Of a DNA stretch of 36,805 nucleotides, positions 19,133 to 26,872 are shown piece by piece (the first letter of the stretch is position 1; every line of letters starts with the position of its first letter). The notes under the pieces were generated by a model, which was not told the origin of the DNA, ran no database searches, and worked only from the letters and a program-made list of their open reading frames with translations. The position numbers were made by a program, and so were the translations under genes. Origin of the DNA: Selenomonadaceae bacterium UBA2897 (GTDB lineage: Bacteria > Bacillota > Negativicutes > Selenomonadales > Selenomonadaceae); assembly GCA_002350105.1 (NCBI GenBank), contig DEDT01000031.1:19097-55901 (forward strand). The letters run 5' to 3'.

Positions 19133-19154
19133 CAGACTCTATCGATGCAATGAA

Positions 19155-20687
19155 TCAATTGGCCGCTGCAGCCGCTGCTTCCTTGTCATGGTGCAGCAGA
19201 TGGTTATGGCCGAAGCACTGCTCATATTTCCAGCCCGTCAGGGACTCGATAGCCTTGCGGGTCTCCGGCGTGACGTCAGCCATGCTGCCGCCAGCCTTGA
19301 TGCGATGTACCTCGTCGACGAGGAGCTTATGGTTCTCTTTCGTCAGCGTGAGGTTACGGCTGATGAGATAGATGACCACGCAGAGGACGATAGGAACAAC
19401 GATGGTCATGAAGAGGACACCGTCGATTGCGCTGGCCGTCTGCGTGCCGGCACCTTTCTCGAAACCGAAGAATGCGAGGCCAACGCCGAGCAGGAAACCT
19501 TCCATGGCGGAAGCGACCTTGGAGAGCAGGCCGTTAACGCCCGTGTAGATACCCTCACGACGCTCCATCGTGACAGCCTCATCGATATCTGCCATGAACG
19601 GCAGCTGGAAGACTGGGATATAATCCGCGCCTGCCTTACCAACATTGTTGACAATGGCGAGGATGGTCAGCCAAACGATAACCATGTTCTCCTCCATGCC
19701 GACCTGGCCGACATAAAGGACGTAGTAACCGAGCAGGGAAACCGTGACAATCACGCCGACGATCTTGAAGGCGAACGGGCCGCCATAGCGATAGCAGAGC
19801 GTGATGAAGATTGCGAGGGCGATGAAGGAAACCAGCGTACCAACAGAAGTAATGATGGACGTAGCACTCTTCGTGAGGCCCAGGGCATAGATAACGTAGT
19901 AGGTGAATACACCAGCGGCGAGGTTCTTGTAGATACCGATGAAGAGCATCATGCCTGCATGCAGGCGGAAAGCGCGGATGTGCATGGAAGCGCCGACATC
20001 GTTGATGAGCTTCAGCAGCACGTGATGGACACTGCCCATCTTATCGGTATAGTGGATGTCCTCCGGTGCGCGCTCGAACGTGAGGAAATACACGGCAACG
20101 AGGGACAGGGACGTTACGATTGCATAGGAGAGGCCGGTATAGAAGTAAGCATCCACGTTTCCTTCACCGAGTCTCTGGAAGAAGAAGGCCGGGAACAGCA
20201 GAGCGATCGTCGAAGCGAAGGTGCCGCAATACTGCTTTGCCGAAACCAGTGTCGTCTTCTCGGAAGCCTTCTGGGTCATCTCCGCCGGCAGCGTCGGGCC
20301 AGGCACCATGACCATCGTGAAGATCATCTCATAGAACATGTTCGCAGCCAGATAGAACGCGAACGTATGACCCGGCGTCCAAAGAATCGGATAAGCGATG
20401 AGTACCAGCGGTGCGCCGAGCAAAATAAAGAAGTGGCGGCGGCCGAATTTCTTGCCGAGCTTCGTACGGCCGAAGTTATCGCTGATGAAGCCCCAGACCG
20501 GGTTGGCCAAAGCATCGATCAGACGGGCGATAGTAAAGATAAGACCGGCCTGTACGGCAGGAATATCACAGGCTGATGTATAGAAGAACATCAGGAAGGC
20601 GGACGACAGGGCCTGTGTGCCGCCGCCGAGGAAGTTCAGGCAAGCATAGCCCAGAACGTTCCACCAGGTTACTTTACGTGCTTTCAT
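19155..20687 (-). CDS. GPH/MFS-family sugar cation symporter (probable pectin oligomer importer)
   Basis: 510-residue membrane protein with about 12 membrane segments. The glycoside-pentoside-hexuronide signature is clear near the N-terminus: ARLIDALANPVWGFISDNFG (about 49-68) then GKKFGRRHFFILLGAPLV. Members import disaccharides, hexuronides or oligogalacturonides with H+ or Na+. Its position between GH28 and GH105 genes argues for a galacturonide or rhamnogalacturonide substrate, an inference from context. The ATG at 20687 follows GGGGAGG; the frame is open upstream across the GH28 stop but without support. A long His/Ala-ended C-terminal tail (FGHNHLLHHDKEAAAAAAN) is cytosolic and unusual. 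It begins 43 bases after the GH28 stop, so the two are co-transcribed. Confidence 0.9.
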   Translation of the reverse strand: MKARKVTWWNVLGYACLNFLGGGTQALSSAFLMFFYTSACDIPAVQAGLIFTIARLIDALANPVWGFISDNFGRTKLGKKFGRRHFFILLGAPLVLIAYPILWTPGHTFAFYLAANMFYEMIFTMVMVPGPTLPAEMTQKASEKTTLVSAKQYCGTFASTIALLFPAFFFQRLGEGNVDAYFYTGLSYAIVTSLSLVAVYFLTFERAPEDIHYTDKMGSVHHVLLKLINDVGASMHIRAFRLHAGMMLFIGIYKNLAAGVFTYYVIYALGLTKSATSIITSVGTLVSFIALAIFITLCYRYGGPFAFKIVGVIVTVSLLGYYVLYVGQVGMEENMVIVWLTILAIVNNVGKAGADYIPVFQLPFMADIDEAVTMERREGIYTGVNGLLSKVASAMEGFLLGVGLAFFGFEKGAGTQTASAIDGVLFMTIVVPIVLCVVIYLISRNLTLTKENHKLLVDEVHRIKAGGSMADVTPETRKAIESLTGWKYEQCFGHNHLLHHDKEAAAAAAN

Positions 20688-20730
20688 GGTTTTTTCCTCC
20701 CCAAATATGAACACGTTATGGAACTTAATC

Positions 20731-22233
20731 TTACACTGCTTGTTCAGCAGCTGAGCTTTCGCCGATATCCACCGTCTCATCCTTCTGGCGGATACCGTTG
20801 ATCGTTACGTTCTCCAGCCGCAGGTGCTTGATATTCTCGAGCACTGCATGGCCTTTGACGCCCTCCAGGATCATGTTGCGGAACGTGACGTTCTCGATGG
20901 GAGCCTGCTTAAAGCCCCGCAGGTAGAACGCGTGTTCGGCATCGATGGAGCTGTTGGCTTTCGTCACGAAACCATCCACGGTCACATTGCGCAGGAGCGG
21001 CATGTAGTTGCCGTTCTCCCCTTCCTCGTAGAAGAAGTTGCAATGCACGACGGCGAGGCGCGATTTGTTAACCACGCTGTCGCGTACGTAAATGTTCTCG
21101 AGACGTCCGCCACGCTGGGCATTGGTCTTGAAACGCACCGGGTAGTCGAGATTCGGGCTGTCGAAGCTATTGTGCTCGGCGAAGACGTTCCTGACGCCAC
21201 CCGAGATCTCGCTGCCGATGGTGATGCCGCCATGCCCATTGCTGAAGGTGTTGTTGCGGATAATCAGGTTCTCGCAAGGCACCCCGATGCGGCGTCCGTC
21301 CTGATTGCGGCCGGACTTGATGGCGATGCAGTCATCACCGGTCTGGAAGTAGCAATCCTCAATCAGTACATTCCTGGAACTCTCCGGATCCACTCCATCG
21401 TTGTTGTAGAGGTTAGTTTCGACGTGGATCCCTTTGATGAGTACGTTCTCGCAAAGTACCGGATTGATCTCCCAGAAGGGCGAATTGGCAATCTGCACAT
21501 CCTGCACGAGGACATTCTTGCAGTGATAGAACTGGAGGAAAGGCGGCCGCAACGTCGAGACCTTCTCATCGAAAACCCGCTCTGCAGGCGCAACATCCTC
21601 CGCACTCATGCGGAAGAGGCGCTGGCGCTGGATTTCCTGATCCGTCTCGCCAAAGTAACCGAACTTCCACGGCATCCAGTTGAACTCATCGGCACACCCA
21701 TCGAGCGTGCCTTCGCCTGTCACCGCGATATTTTCAGCACCGTTCGCATAGATGAACGGTGAGAAATTCATGCATTCTACGCCTTCCCAACGGCTGAAGC
21801 GCAACGGATAATACTTTGCGCTCTTGTTCCGCATGAAGCAGAGCTGCGCCCCCAGGGAAAGGCGAAGTTCAACATTGCTCTTCAGCTCCAGCGCACCCGT
21901 GTACCAGATGCCCTCCGGCACGAAAACCGTGCCGCCGCCATCCTTAGCCGCTTCATCAATGGCTGCCTGAATGACCTTGCCGGAGTAAGGAACCTGACGC
22001 GTGTGGCGTACGAGGCGCTTGCCCGTGTACTCCTTATCCTTCTTCAGGTCCTGCTTCGTGCCGCTGTACGGGCCGTCCGGGTGTGTGAAGAATTCCTCTT
22101 CTTCGATCGTCACCAGGCTATCGTAGCGCTCAGCACTGATATCATAGAGCTTTTCCGAAGTTTCCCTCTTAGCCAGGGGCTCCGTATGACTCACGATGTC
22201 ATCATAGAGTTGCTGATTCCATGTGAACTCCAT
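20731..22233 (-). CDS. Polygalacturonase-type glycoside hydrolase, GH28
   Basis: 500-residue right-handed beta-helix enzyme that hydrolyses alpha-1,4-galacturonosyl links in pectin. The four GH28 motifs are present in order: NND in LYNNDGVDPESS (about 273-284), GDD in QTGDDCIAIKSG (about 295-306), the GHG motif in NGHGGITIGSE (about 330-340), and the RIK-equivalent RFKT (about 366). An N-terminal module starts the pectate-lyase-like fold at VIQAAIDEAAKDGGGTVFVP. No signal peptide is visible, so it is probably a cytosolic exo-enzyme acting on imported oligogalacturonides. The ATG at 22233 has AGAAGGAA 12 bases upstream. First gene of the pectin cluster; the AT-rich 132-base leader holds no promoter that could be chosen with confidence. 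Confidence 0.94.
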   Translation of the reverse strand: MEFTWNQQLYDDIVSHTEPLAKRETSEKLYDISAERYDSLVTIEEEEFFTHPDGPYSGTKQDLKKDKEYTGKRLVRHTRQVPYSGKVIQAAIDEAAKDGGGTVFVPEGIWYTGALELKSNVELRLSLGAQLCFMRNKSAKYYPLRFSRWEGVECMNFSPFIYANGAENIAVTGEGTLDGCADEFNWMPWKFGYFGETDQEIQRQRLFRMSAEDVAPAERVFDEKVSTLRPPFLQFYHCKNVLVQDVQIANSPFWEINPVLCENVLIKGIHVETNLYNNDGVDPESSRNVLIEDCYFQTGDDCIAIKSGRNQDGRRIGVPCENLIIRNNTFSNGHGGITIGSEISGGVRNVFAEHNSFDSPNLDYPVRFKTNAQRGGRLENIYVRDSVVNKSRLAVVHCNFFYEEGENGNYMPLLRNVTVDGFVTKANSSIDAEHAFYLRGFKQAPIENVTFRNMILEGVKGHAVLENIKHLRLENVTINGIRQKDETVDIGESSAAEQAV

Positions 22234-22365
22234 TGTCGGCTGTTCCTTCTTTCTCGTATTCTCTGTCTCTTCGTTCTCTATTTATCTTACACGTTTATGG
22301 TATCATTTTTTCGCATTCAGACGTAGAGAATATATTTAGACAAATCATAAAGTTTTAAAGGAACA

Positions 22366-22413
22366 CAAAAAATCACCGTCCAGTCATAGCAAAAGCTAAA
22401 GCTGAACGGTGAT
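22366..22413 (-). terminator. Intrinsic terminator after gpsA
   Basis: Minus strand ATCACCGT (22406-22413) pairs with ACGGTGAT (22372-22379) with further imperfect pairing inside, followed by six T. It separates tcdA-gpsA from the pectin cluster. Confidence 0.85.
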
Positions 22414-22436
22414 ACATTCCTTCAACGCTATAGTTT

Positions 22437-23399
22437 TCAAGCCTTTTCCGACTTAGTCGAGCGCAAAAACAGCTGCGTGAGCTGCTCTTTCGGGTCGCGA
22501 TGATCGTGGACAATCTCATAGACCGTGCGGCAGATGGGCAGCTCGACCTGATACTTCTCCGAGAGGTCCATGAGGGCCTCGGCCGTGTAGACTCCCTCCG
22601 CGAGCTTGGTGAAGGGCTCCCCCTTGATGAGGTCCTCGCCAAAGCGGCGGTTGTTGCTATGCGGCGAGAACAACGTGGCCTCATAATCGCCGAGATGCGA
22701 GAGGCCATAGACCGTCATCTTGTCGCCGCCCATCTGCTCGATGAGACGTGAAAGCTCCCGCGTGCCGCGCGCCATGAGCGCACCCTTGAGGCTGCTGTAG
22801 CCGAAGCCGTCGAGCATGCCGGCTGCGAGACCGATGACGTTCTTAGCCGCCGCGCCGATCTCCGTGCCCAGCAAATCCTCGCCATAATAGAAGCGGATGA
22901 GCGGGCTGCTGAAGATCCCGACAAGTTCCTTCGTGAGCGGCAGTTCCTTCGCTGCGATAACCATGCAGTTCGGGATACCGCGCAGGAAGTCCTGCACGTG
23001 GCCGGGACCGACCCAGACCGCCGTGCTGCTCCCGAGGCCCGTCTCCTCATCGAAGACCATGGAAAGGCGTTTGCCCGTACCGATTTCCAGCCCCTTCATG
23101 CAGAGCACGAAGCGCTTGCCCGTCAAATCATGCGTGGCGAGCTGACGCGCAAAGCCGCGCAACTGCTGCGCACTGATGGAAATCACGATAACCTCGCCGT
23201 GCGCGAGCGCCTGCCCGAGGTCCGTCGTGAGTGCGACCTCCTCCGGCAGGTCGAGATACTCATTGGCCCGCGTAGCCTGCAGATGCTGCATATGCGCGGA
23301 CTCCGGACGTCCCCAGAGCATGACATCGTGGCCGATATGCTGCGCATACCAGGCATGAAACGTGCCCCAGCGCCCGCAGCCCAGCACGGAAATCTTCAT
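22437..23399 (-). CDS. gpsA: NAD(P)H-dependent glycerol-3-phosphate dehydrogenase
   Basis: 320-residue cytosolic enzyme reducing dihydroxyacetone phosphate to sn-glycerol 3-phosphate for phospholipid synthesis. The N-terminal dinucleotide loop is LGCGRWGTF (6-14); the substrate/catalytic region reads GAAAKNVIGLAAGMLDGFGY with the conserved Lys of the KN pair, then KGALMARGTREL, and GLGDL is represented by GLSHLGDYEAT. The sequence is somewhat divergent from the usual GpsA (for example GLEIGTGKRLS and the GVYTAEAL end). The ATG at 23399 follows AAAGGATGAG; the TTG codon just before it is a weaker choice. It starts 31 bases after the tcdA stop, so both are likely on one transcript. Confidence 0.93.
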   Translation of the reverse strand: MKISVLGCGRWGTFHAWYAQHIGHDVMLWGRPESAHMQHLQATRANEYLDLPEEVALTTDLGQALAHGEVIVISISAQQLRGFARQLATHDLTGKRFVLCMKGLEIGTGKRLSMVFDEETGLGSSTAVWVGPGHVQDFLRGIPNCMVIAAKELPLTKELVGIFSSPLIRFYYGEDLLGTEIGAAAKNVIGLAAGMLDGFGYSSLKGALMARGTRELSRLIEQMGGDKMTVYGLSHLGDYEATLFSPHSNNRRFGEDLIKGEPFTKLAEGVYTAEALMDLSEKYQVELPICRTVYEIVHDHRDPKEQLTQLFLRSTKSEKA

Positions 23400-23430
23400 C
23401 AAAACTCATCCTTTCTCTGCTGCCATTCTT

Positions 23431-24201
23431 TTATGCCCCTGCCTGTACCTTCGCGCCCGTGATGTCACGCACGACCTCGCCTGCGATGATGAGGCCAACG
23501 ACGGAGGGCACAAAGGAGATACTGCCCGGCACGGCACGCCGCATATCGCAGTTGCGCGCACTGCCCGGCGGGCAGATACACTGGCTGCCGCAACCACTTA
23601 CCCTGACCTGCAGCGGCTTTTCTTTGGAATAGACGACCTTGAGCTTCGGGATGCGGAGTTCCTTGAGTTTCTTGCGCATCACACGCGCCAGCGGGTCAAC
23701 GCTCGTGCGGTAGATATCCGTGACCTCGAAACGCGTCGGGGCGAGCTTGTTACCCGCGCCCATGCTGCTGATCAGTGGGATATGACGCGCGTGGCACTCC
23801 ACGGCGAGATTAATCTTCGCCGTCACCGTGTCCACGGCATCAACGACATAATCATAGGGCTGGACAAAGAACTGCTCCGCCTTTTCCGGCAGGTAGAAAT
23901 CCTCAATGGTATCGACCACGGCCTCCGGATTGATGGCGAGGATGCGCTCGCGCATGGCCTGCGTCTTCAGCTGGCCCACCGTCCCCGTCAGAGCATGAAT
24001 CTGGCGGTTGATATTCGTGAGGCAGACCCGGTCGTTATCGATGAGCACGAGATGCCCCACGCCCGCGCGTGCGAGCCCCTCTGCTACGAAAGAACCGACG
24101 CCTCCCACGCCGAATATAGCCACCGTACTGGCGGCCAGCTGCGCCATGCCCTGCTCACCGAGCAGCAGCTCCGTGCGCGAAAATCTTCCCAATTTCTTCA
24201 A
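23431..24201 (-). CDS. tcdA: tRNA threonylcarbamoyladenosine dehydratase (ThiF/E1 family)
   Basis: 256-residue E1-like enzyme that cyclises t6A37 of tRNA to ct6A with ATP. The adenylation domain has the nucleotide loop FGVGGVGSFVAEGLARAG (about 30-47), the aspartate strand LIDNDRVCLTNINRQIHAL, and the VDAVDTVTAKINL segment. The C-terminal half carries the TcdA-type SGCGSQCICPP region and GSISFVPSVVGL. The start codon is TTG at 24201 (TTG AAG AAA TTG), chosen because GGGAGG lies 5-6 bases upstream and the protein then begins MKKLGRFSRTELLLGE, as is usual for the family. It follows the ftsZ terminator and precedes gpsA. Confidence 0.93.
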   Translation of the reverse strand: MKKLGRFSRTELLLGEQGMAQLAASTVAIFGVGGVGSFVAEGLARAGVGHLVLIDNDRVCLTNINRQIHALTGTVGQLKTQAMRERILAINPEAVVDTIEDFYLPEKAEQFFVQPYDYVVDAVDTVTAKINLAVECHARHIPLISSMGAGNKLAPTRFEVTDIYRTSVDPLARVMRKKLKELRIPKLKVVYSKEKPLQVRVSGCGSQCICPPGSARNCDMRRAVPGSISFVPSVVGLIIAGEVVRDITGAKVQAGA

Positions 24202-24216
24202 TGTATCCTCCCTGGC

Positions 24217-24249
24217 GCAAAGAAGGAACTACGCGCCGGTAGTTCCTTC
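24217..24249 (-). terminator. Intrinsic terminator after ftsZ
   Basis: Minus strand GAAGGAACTAC pairs perfectly with GTAGTTCCTTC around a 6-base loop, followed by TTTG. It begins 3 bases after the ftsZ stop codon and lies directly ahead of the tcdA ribosome site. Confidence 0.8.
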
Positions 24250-24252
24250 GCT

Positions 24253-25548
24253 TTATTTATCCTTGTGCGGCTCGTCCGGTGCCAGCTTGAAGGCCGGCAT
24301 CGCGAAAGCGCCCTGCGGACGCTGCGGCTGCGCAGGCTGCCGACGCTGCATGAAAGCCGGAATCTGGAAGTCGTCCGCCTGCTGCGGCTGTGCCTGAGCC
24401 TGCTGTGTAGCCGACTGCTTGGCATCGGCTGGTCTGGCCGATGCCGCCGATTGCTGGCCAACCGGCTGAGGCTGACCGAAGGGACGCGGCTGGCTGAAGG
24501 CCTGCCCCATCGCCGCGGCCTGTCCAGGCTGGGGACGCTGGGCCTGTGGCTGCTGCATCTGCCCCACGGGACGCGGGCTGTCGATGAAGTCCGTCGCGAT
24601 GACCATGGCCTGCACGTCACCCTTCATATTCTCGTCGATGACCGTACCGAGGATGATATTGACCTGCGGCGACGTGTGCTCATAGATATAGCGCGTAGCC
24701 GCATCGACATCGTAGAGGCTGAGCTCGGCATCGCCTGTGAGGTTGAGGATGAAGCCACGGGCATTCTCGACATTCTTGTCCAGCAGCGGACTGCTGATTG
24801 CACGCTGCAGCGCCTCCAGCGCGCCATTGTGGCTGCGGCCGAGGCCAAGCATCGCATCGCTGCTGCTGCTCTGGCGGAACACCGTCGTGACGTCGGCGAA
24901 ATCGACGTTGATGACACCCGTCGTGAGGATGAGCTCCGCGATGCAGCTGATGGCCTCACGCAGTACCATGTCCACGGCCTTGAAGGCCGTGACCAGCGAC
25001 ATATGGCGGTTCTCCGGCAGACGCATGATGTTGTCATTCTTCACGGTAATCAGCGCATCCATGGTTAGCTGCATCTGGGTCAGCCCCTGCTCCGCAATGC
25101 GCATCTTGCGCGCACCCTCGAAGCTGAAAGGCAGCGTCACCACACCGGCCGATAGAATGTGCGCATCGTGCGCCATCCTCGCGAGCACCGGCGCAACGCC
25201 CGTCCCCGTGCCACCGCCCAAACCGGCCGTAATAAACACGAGATCGGCACCATTCATGGCCTCGCGCAGTTTCGCCTCATCCTGAGCTGCCGCATGCTGG
25301 GCCAGCTCCACGTTACCACCCGTACCGCGGCCACGCGTGAGCGGGGCGCCGAGCTGCACCGTCATGATGCTCTCATCGACCTGTGCAACCTGCTGCAGCT
25401 GCCGCGCATCGGTATTTACGGCAATGAGCTCAAGATCCAGCTTGTTATCCTGTGCCAGGCGCATCAGGACGCTGTTGCCACCGCCACCGACGCCGAACAC
25501 CTTGATTTTTACCTTGGGCCGGCTGATCAGCTTACCTTCCTCTGCCAT
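24253..25548 (-). CDS. ftsZ: Divergent cell-division GTPase FtsZ
   Basis: 431-residue tubulin-like GTPase. The GTP-binding elements are intact: FGVGGGGNSVLMRLA (about 18-32), NTDARQL, the tubulin signature GLGGGTGTGVAPVLARM (about 105-121), and the T7 loop NVDFADV with both catalytic aspartates (about 213-219). Divergence is seen at GGGGNSVLMRLA (usually GGGGSNAVNRM), in the loop QSSSSDAMLGLGRSHNGALEA, and in the valine after the signature. A Pro/Gln-rich linker (about 320-390) leads to QIPAFMQRR (about 394), equivalent to the partner-binding tail that binds FtsA/SepF/ZipA, but the protein continues with a second MPAF motif (about 415). No mur, fts or sep gene is adjacent, so it is outside a dcw cluster. 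Start ATG follows GAGGGGG. It may be the only FtsZ or a second paralogue. Confidence 0.9.
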   Translation of the reverse strand: MAEEGKLISRPKVKIKVFGVGGGGNSVLMRLAQDNKLDLELIAVNTDARQLQQVAQVDESIMTVQLGAPLTRGRGTGGNVELAQHAAAQDEAKLREAMNGADLVFITAGLGGGTGTGVAPVLARMAHDAHILSAGVVTLPFSFEGARKMRIAEQGLTQMQLTMDALITVKNDNIMRLPENRHMSLVTAFKAVDMVLREAISCIAELILTTGVINVDFADVTTVFRQSSSSDAMLGLGRSHNGALEALQRAISSPLLDKNVENARGFILNLTGDAELSLYDVDAATRYIYEHTSPQVNIILGTVIDENMKGDVQAMVIATDFIDSPRPVGQMQQPQAQRPQPGQAAAMGQAFSQPRPFGQPQPVGQQSAASARPADAKQSATQQAQAQPQQADDFQIPAFMQRRQPAQPQRPQGAFAMPAFKLAPDEPHKDK

Positions 25549-25564
25549 CTATGTTCCCCCTCAA

Positions 25565-25606
25565 CCCACTGCTGTGGGATTGTTTGCTCCACGCGGGACG
25601 TCCCGC
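25565..25606 (-). other. Two perfect hairpins just upstream of the ftsZ ribosome site
   Basis: CCCAC-AGCA-GTGGG (25565-25578) and the 14-base palindrome GCGGGACGTCCCGC (25593-25606) lie within 60 bases of the ftsZ start. They have no T-tract. They could stabilise the mRNA or hold the translation start in a structure. Confidence 0.5.
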
Positions 25607-25630
25607 CATCACTGCCTGTTTCCCAGCGGG

Positions 25631-25665
25631 GAAGAAAAAGCGGAGCCGCAACGCTCTGCAGCTCC
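25631..25665 (-). terminator. Intrinsic terminator inside the ftsZ leader
   Basis: Minus strand GGAGCTGCA pairs with TGCGGCTCC (9 bp, one G-T pair, 6-base loop), followed by GCTTTTTCTT. It lies between the promoter plus 19-codon ORF and the ftsZ gene, so transcripts from that promoter would either stop here or be regulated by read-through. Confidence 0.65.
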
Positions 25666-25693
25666 ACTGCCTTTCCCGGCTAAGCCTCCACGC

Positions 25694-25753
25694 TCAGCTG
25701 AAAAGAAATACCGTAAGACATACCAGGGCAATTTTCAAACTATCCAATTTCAC
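25694..25753 (-). CDS. Putative 19-residue leader peptide or small membrane protein
   Basis: A GTG at 25753 is preceded by GTGAGGAG at about 9 bases and opens 19 codons reading (M)KLDSLKIALVCLTVFLFS before TGA. The sequence is a short basic start followed by one hydrophobic helix, as in small membrane peptides or a truncated signal sequence. It lies about 80 bases downstream of a strong promoter and about 30 bases before an intrinsic terminator. Either it is a leader peptide for ftsZ attenuation, a small membrane protein in its own right, or the remnant of a lost gene. Too short for the family to be identified. Confidence 0.4.
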   Translation of the reverse strand: MKLDSLKIALVCLTVFLFS

Positions 25754-25838
25754 GCGTTACATCTCCTCACGATATGACAGGATCATGGCAGCGTTGCCAA
25801 CAGCCGTACATCGGCTGCTGACAAAATTTACACCTTTT

Positions 25839-25867
25839 ATTATACCGCCTGCCGTAAACGAATTCAA
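25839..25867 (-). promoter_or_regulatory. Strong promoter upstream of ftsZ
   Basis: Minus strand: TTGAAT (25862-25867), 17-base spacer, TATAAT (25839-25844). The palindrome TCACGTGA (25874-25881) lies just upstream of the -35 and could be an operator. The transcript leader to ftsZ is about 285 bases, unusually long, and carries the small ORF, the terminator and two hairpins described separately. Confidence 0.8.
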
Positions 25868-25893
25868 TACGCATCACGTGAAATTTCATACAA

Positions 25894-26799
25894 TTATGAC
25901 TCTCTTGCAGCCCGCTGCCGGTACTCCTGCAGCAGCGCACCGAGCTGGGTCACGATGATGCCGCTGAACATGAGCACGCAGCCGAGAACCTGCGCCGGAC
26001 TCATGACCTCGCCGAGGATGATGCAGCTGCCCAACACGCCAAAGACGCCCTCAAAGCTCATGAGCAGCGAGGCCGTGGCCGGCGGTGTATACTGCTGGCC
26101 GATAATCTGCAGCGTAAAGGCCACACCCGCCGAGAGCACGCCGCCGTAGAAGATGGAGAACCAGGCCGCACCGATGGCCGCGAGCTGCGGCGTCTCCCAT
26201 AGAAGCATCGCCAGCACGCTGCCCAGCGCGACGACCACAATCTGCATCAGGGAAAGCTCGATGACATCGCTGCTGCCGGCAAAATGACCGATGTAGAGGA
26301 TATGCGCCGTCCAGAAGAGCGCGCTCACGAAGACGATGACATCGCCGATATTGAGCACCACCGCTCCGTGAATAGAAAGCAGGTAAAGCCCGATGACCGC
26401 GAGCAAGGCACCGAGCCAGTTCCAAAACTGCACGCACTGATGCAGCAGAAAATGGGCAGCAATCGGCACGAGCACGATATAGAGAGCCGTGATGAACGCC
26501 GTCTTGCCAGCCGTCGTGTAGACCATGGCGACCTGCTGCAGCGACGAAGCCAGAAACATGATACAGCCCGCACCGATGCCGACGCGCCAGCCCGGCTGGT
26601 ATTTGCCCGCCGCCTTGCGCGCAGCCCGTTTCTGCCGCGTTGCATACCAGAGTCCCGCGAGGAACAAAGTGCCGAGCAGAAAGCGCGATGATGCGTACGT
26701 AAAGGGCCCAAGTCCCTCCATTCCCGTCATCTGCGCCACGAAGGTCGTGCCCCAGATAAAGGCCGCGAGCAAAAGCAGGAGACTGCCTTTCCACTGCAT
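25894..26799 (-). CDS. EamA/DMT-family transporter
   Basis: 301-residue inner-membrane protein with ten predicted helices in two EamA repeats. The first begins LLLLLAAFIWGTTFVAQ (about 7-23) with the family GTTF motif, and the repeat boundary reads LLSIHGAVVLNIGDVIVFVSALFWTAHIL. The second ends GVLGSCIILGEVMSPAQVLGCVLMFSGI. Substrate unknown; it is not closely similar to the EamA protein at 16846-17757. The ATG at 26799 has GGAGG 7 bases upstream; the open frame upstream runs through the gntP terminator and is not used. No terminator is seen after its stop, which lies 26 bases from the ftsZ promoter. Confidence 0.88.
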   Translation of the reverse strand: MQWKGSLLLLLAAFIWGTTFVAQMTGMEGLGPFTYASSRFLLGTLFLAGLWYATRQKRAARKAAGKYQPGWRVGIGAGCIMFLASSLQQVAMVYTTAGKTAFITALYIVLVPIAAHFLLHQCVQFWNWLGALLAVIGLYLLSIHGAVVLNIGDVIVFVSALFWTAHILYIGHFAGSSDVIELSLMQIVVVALGSVLAMLLWETPQLAAIGAAWFSIFYGGVLSAGVAFTLQIIGQQYTPPATASLLMSFEGVFGVLGSCIILGEVMSPAQVLGCVLMFSGIIVTQLGALLQEYRQRAARES

Positions 26800-26816
26800 A
26801 GTTTTTCCTCCATTCA

Positions 26817-26850
26817 GCAAAAAGGATATGGCCACATTCTGCCATATCCT
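26817..26850 (-). terminator. Intrinsic terminator after the GntP permease gene
   Basis: Minus strand AGGATATGGC pairs perfectly with GCCATATCCT over 10 bp with an 8-base loop and runs into TTTTTG. It lies 22 bases after the permease stop and directly before the EamA ribosome site. Confidence 0.88.
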
Positions 26851-26872
26851 CTGTAAGGTGTCAATTTTTACT

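Noticed and set aside
19071..20576. 501-codon plus-strand ORF opposite the GPH transporter
   Set aside because: Acidic antisense shadow; the opposite strand encodes a clear 12-helix transporter.
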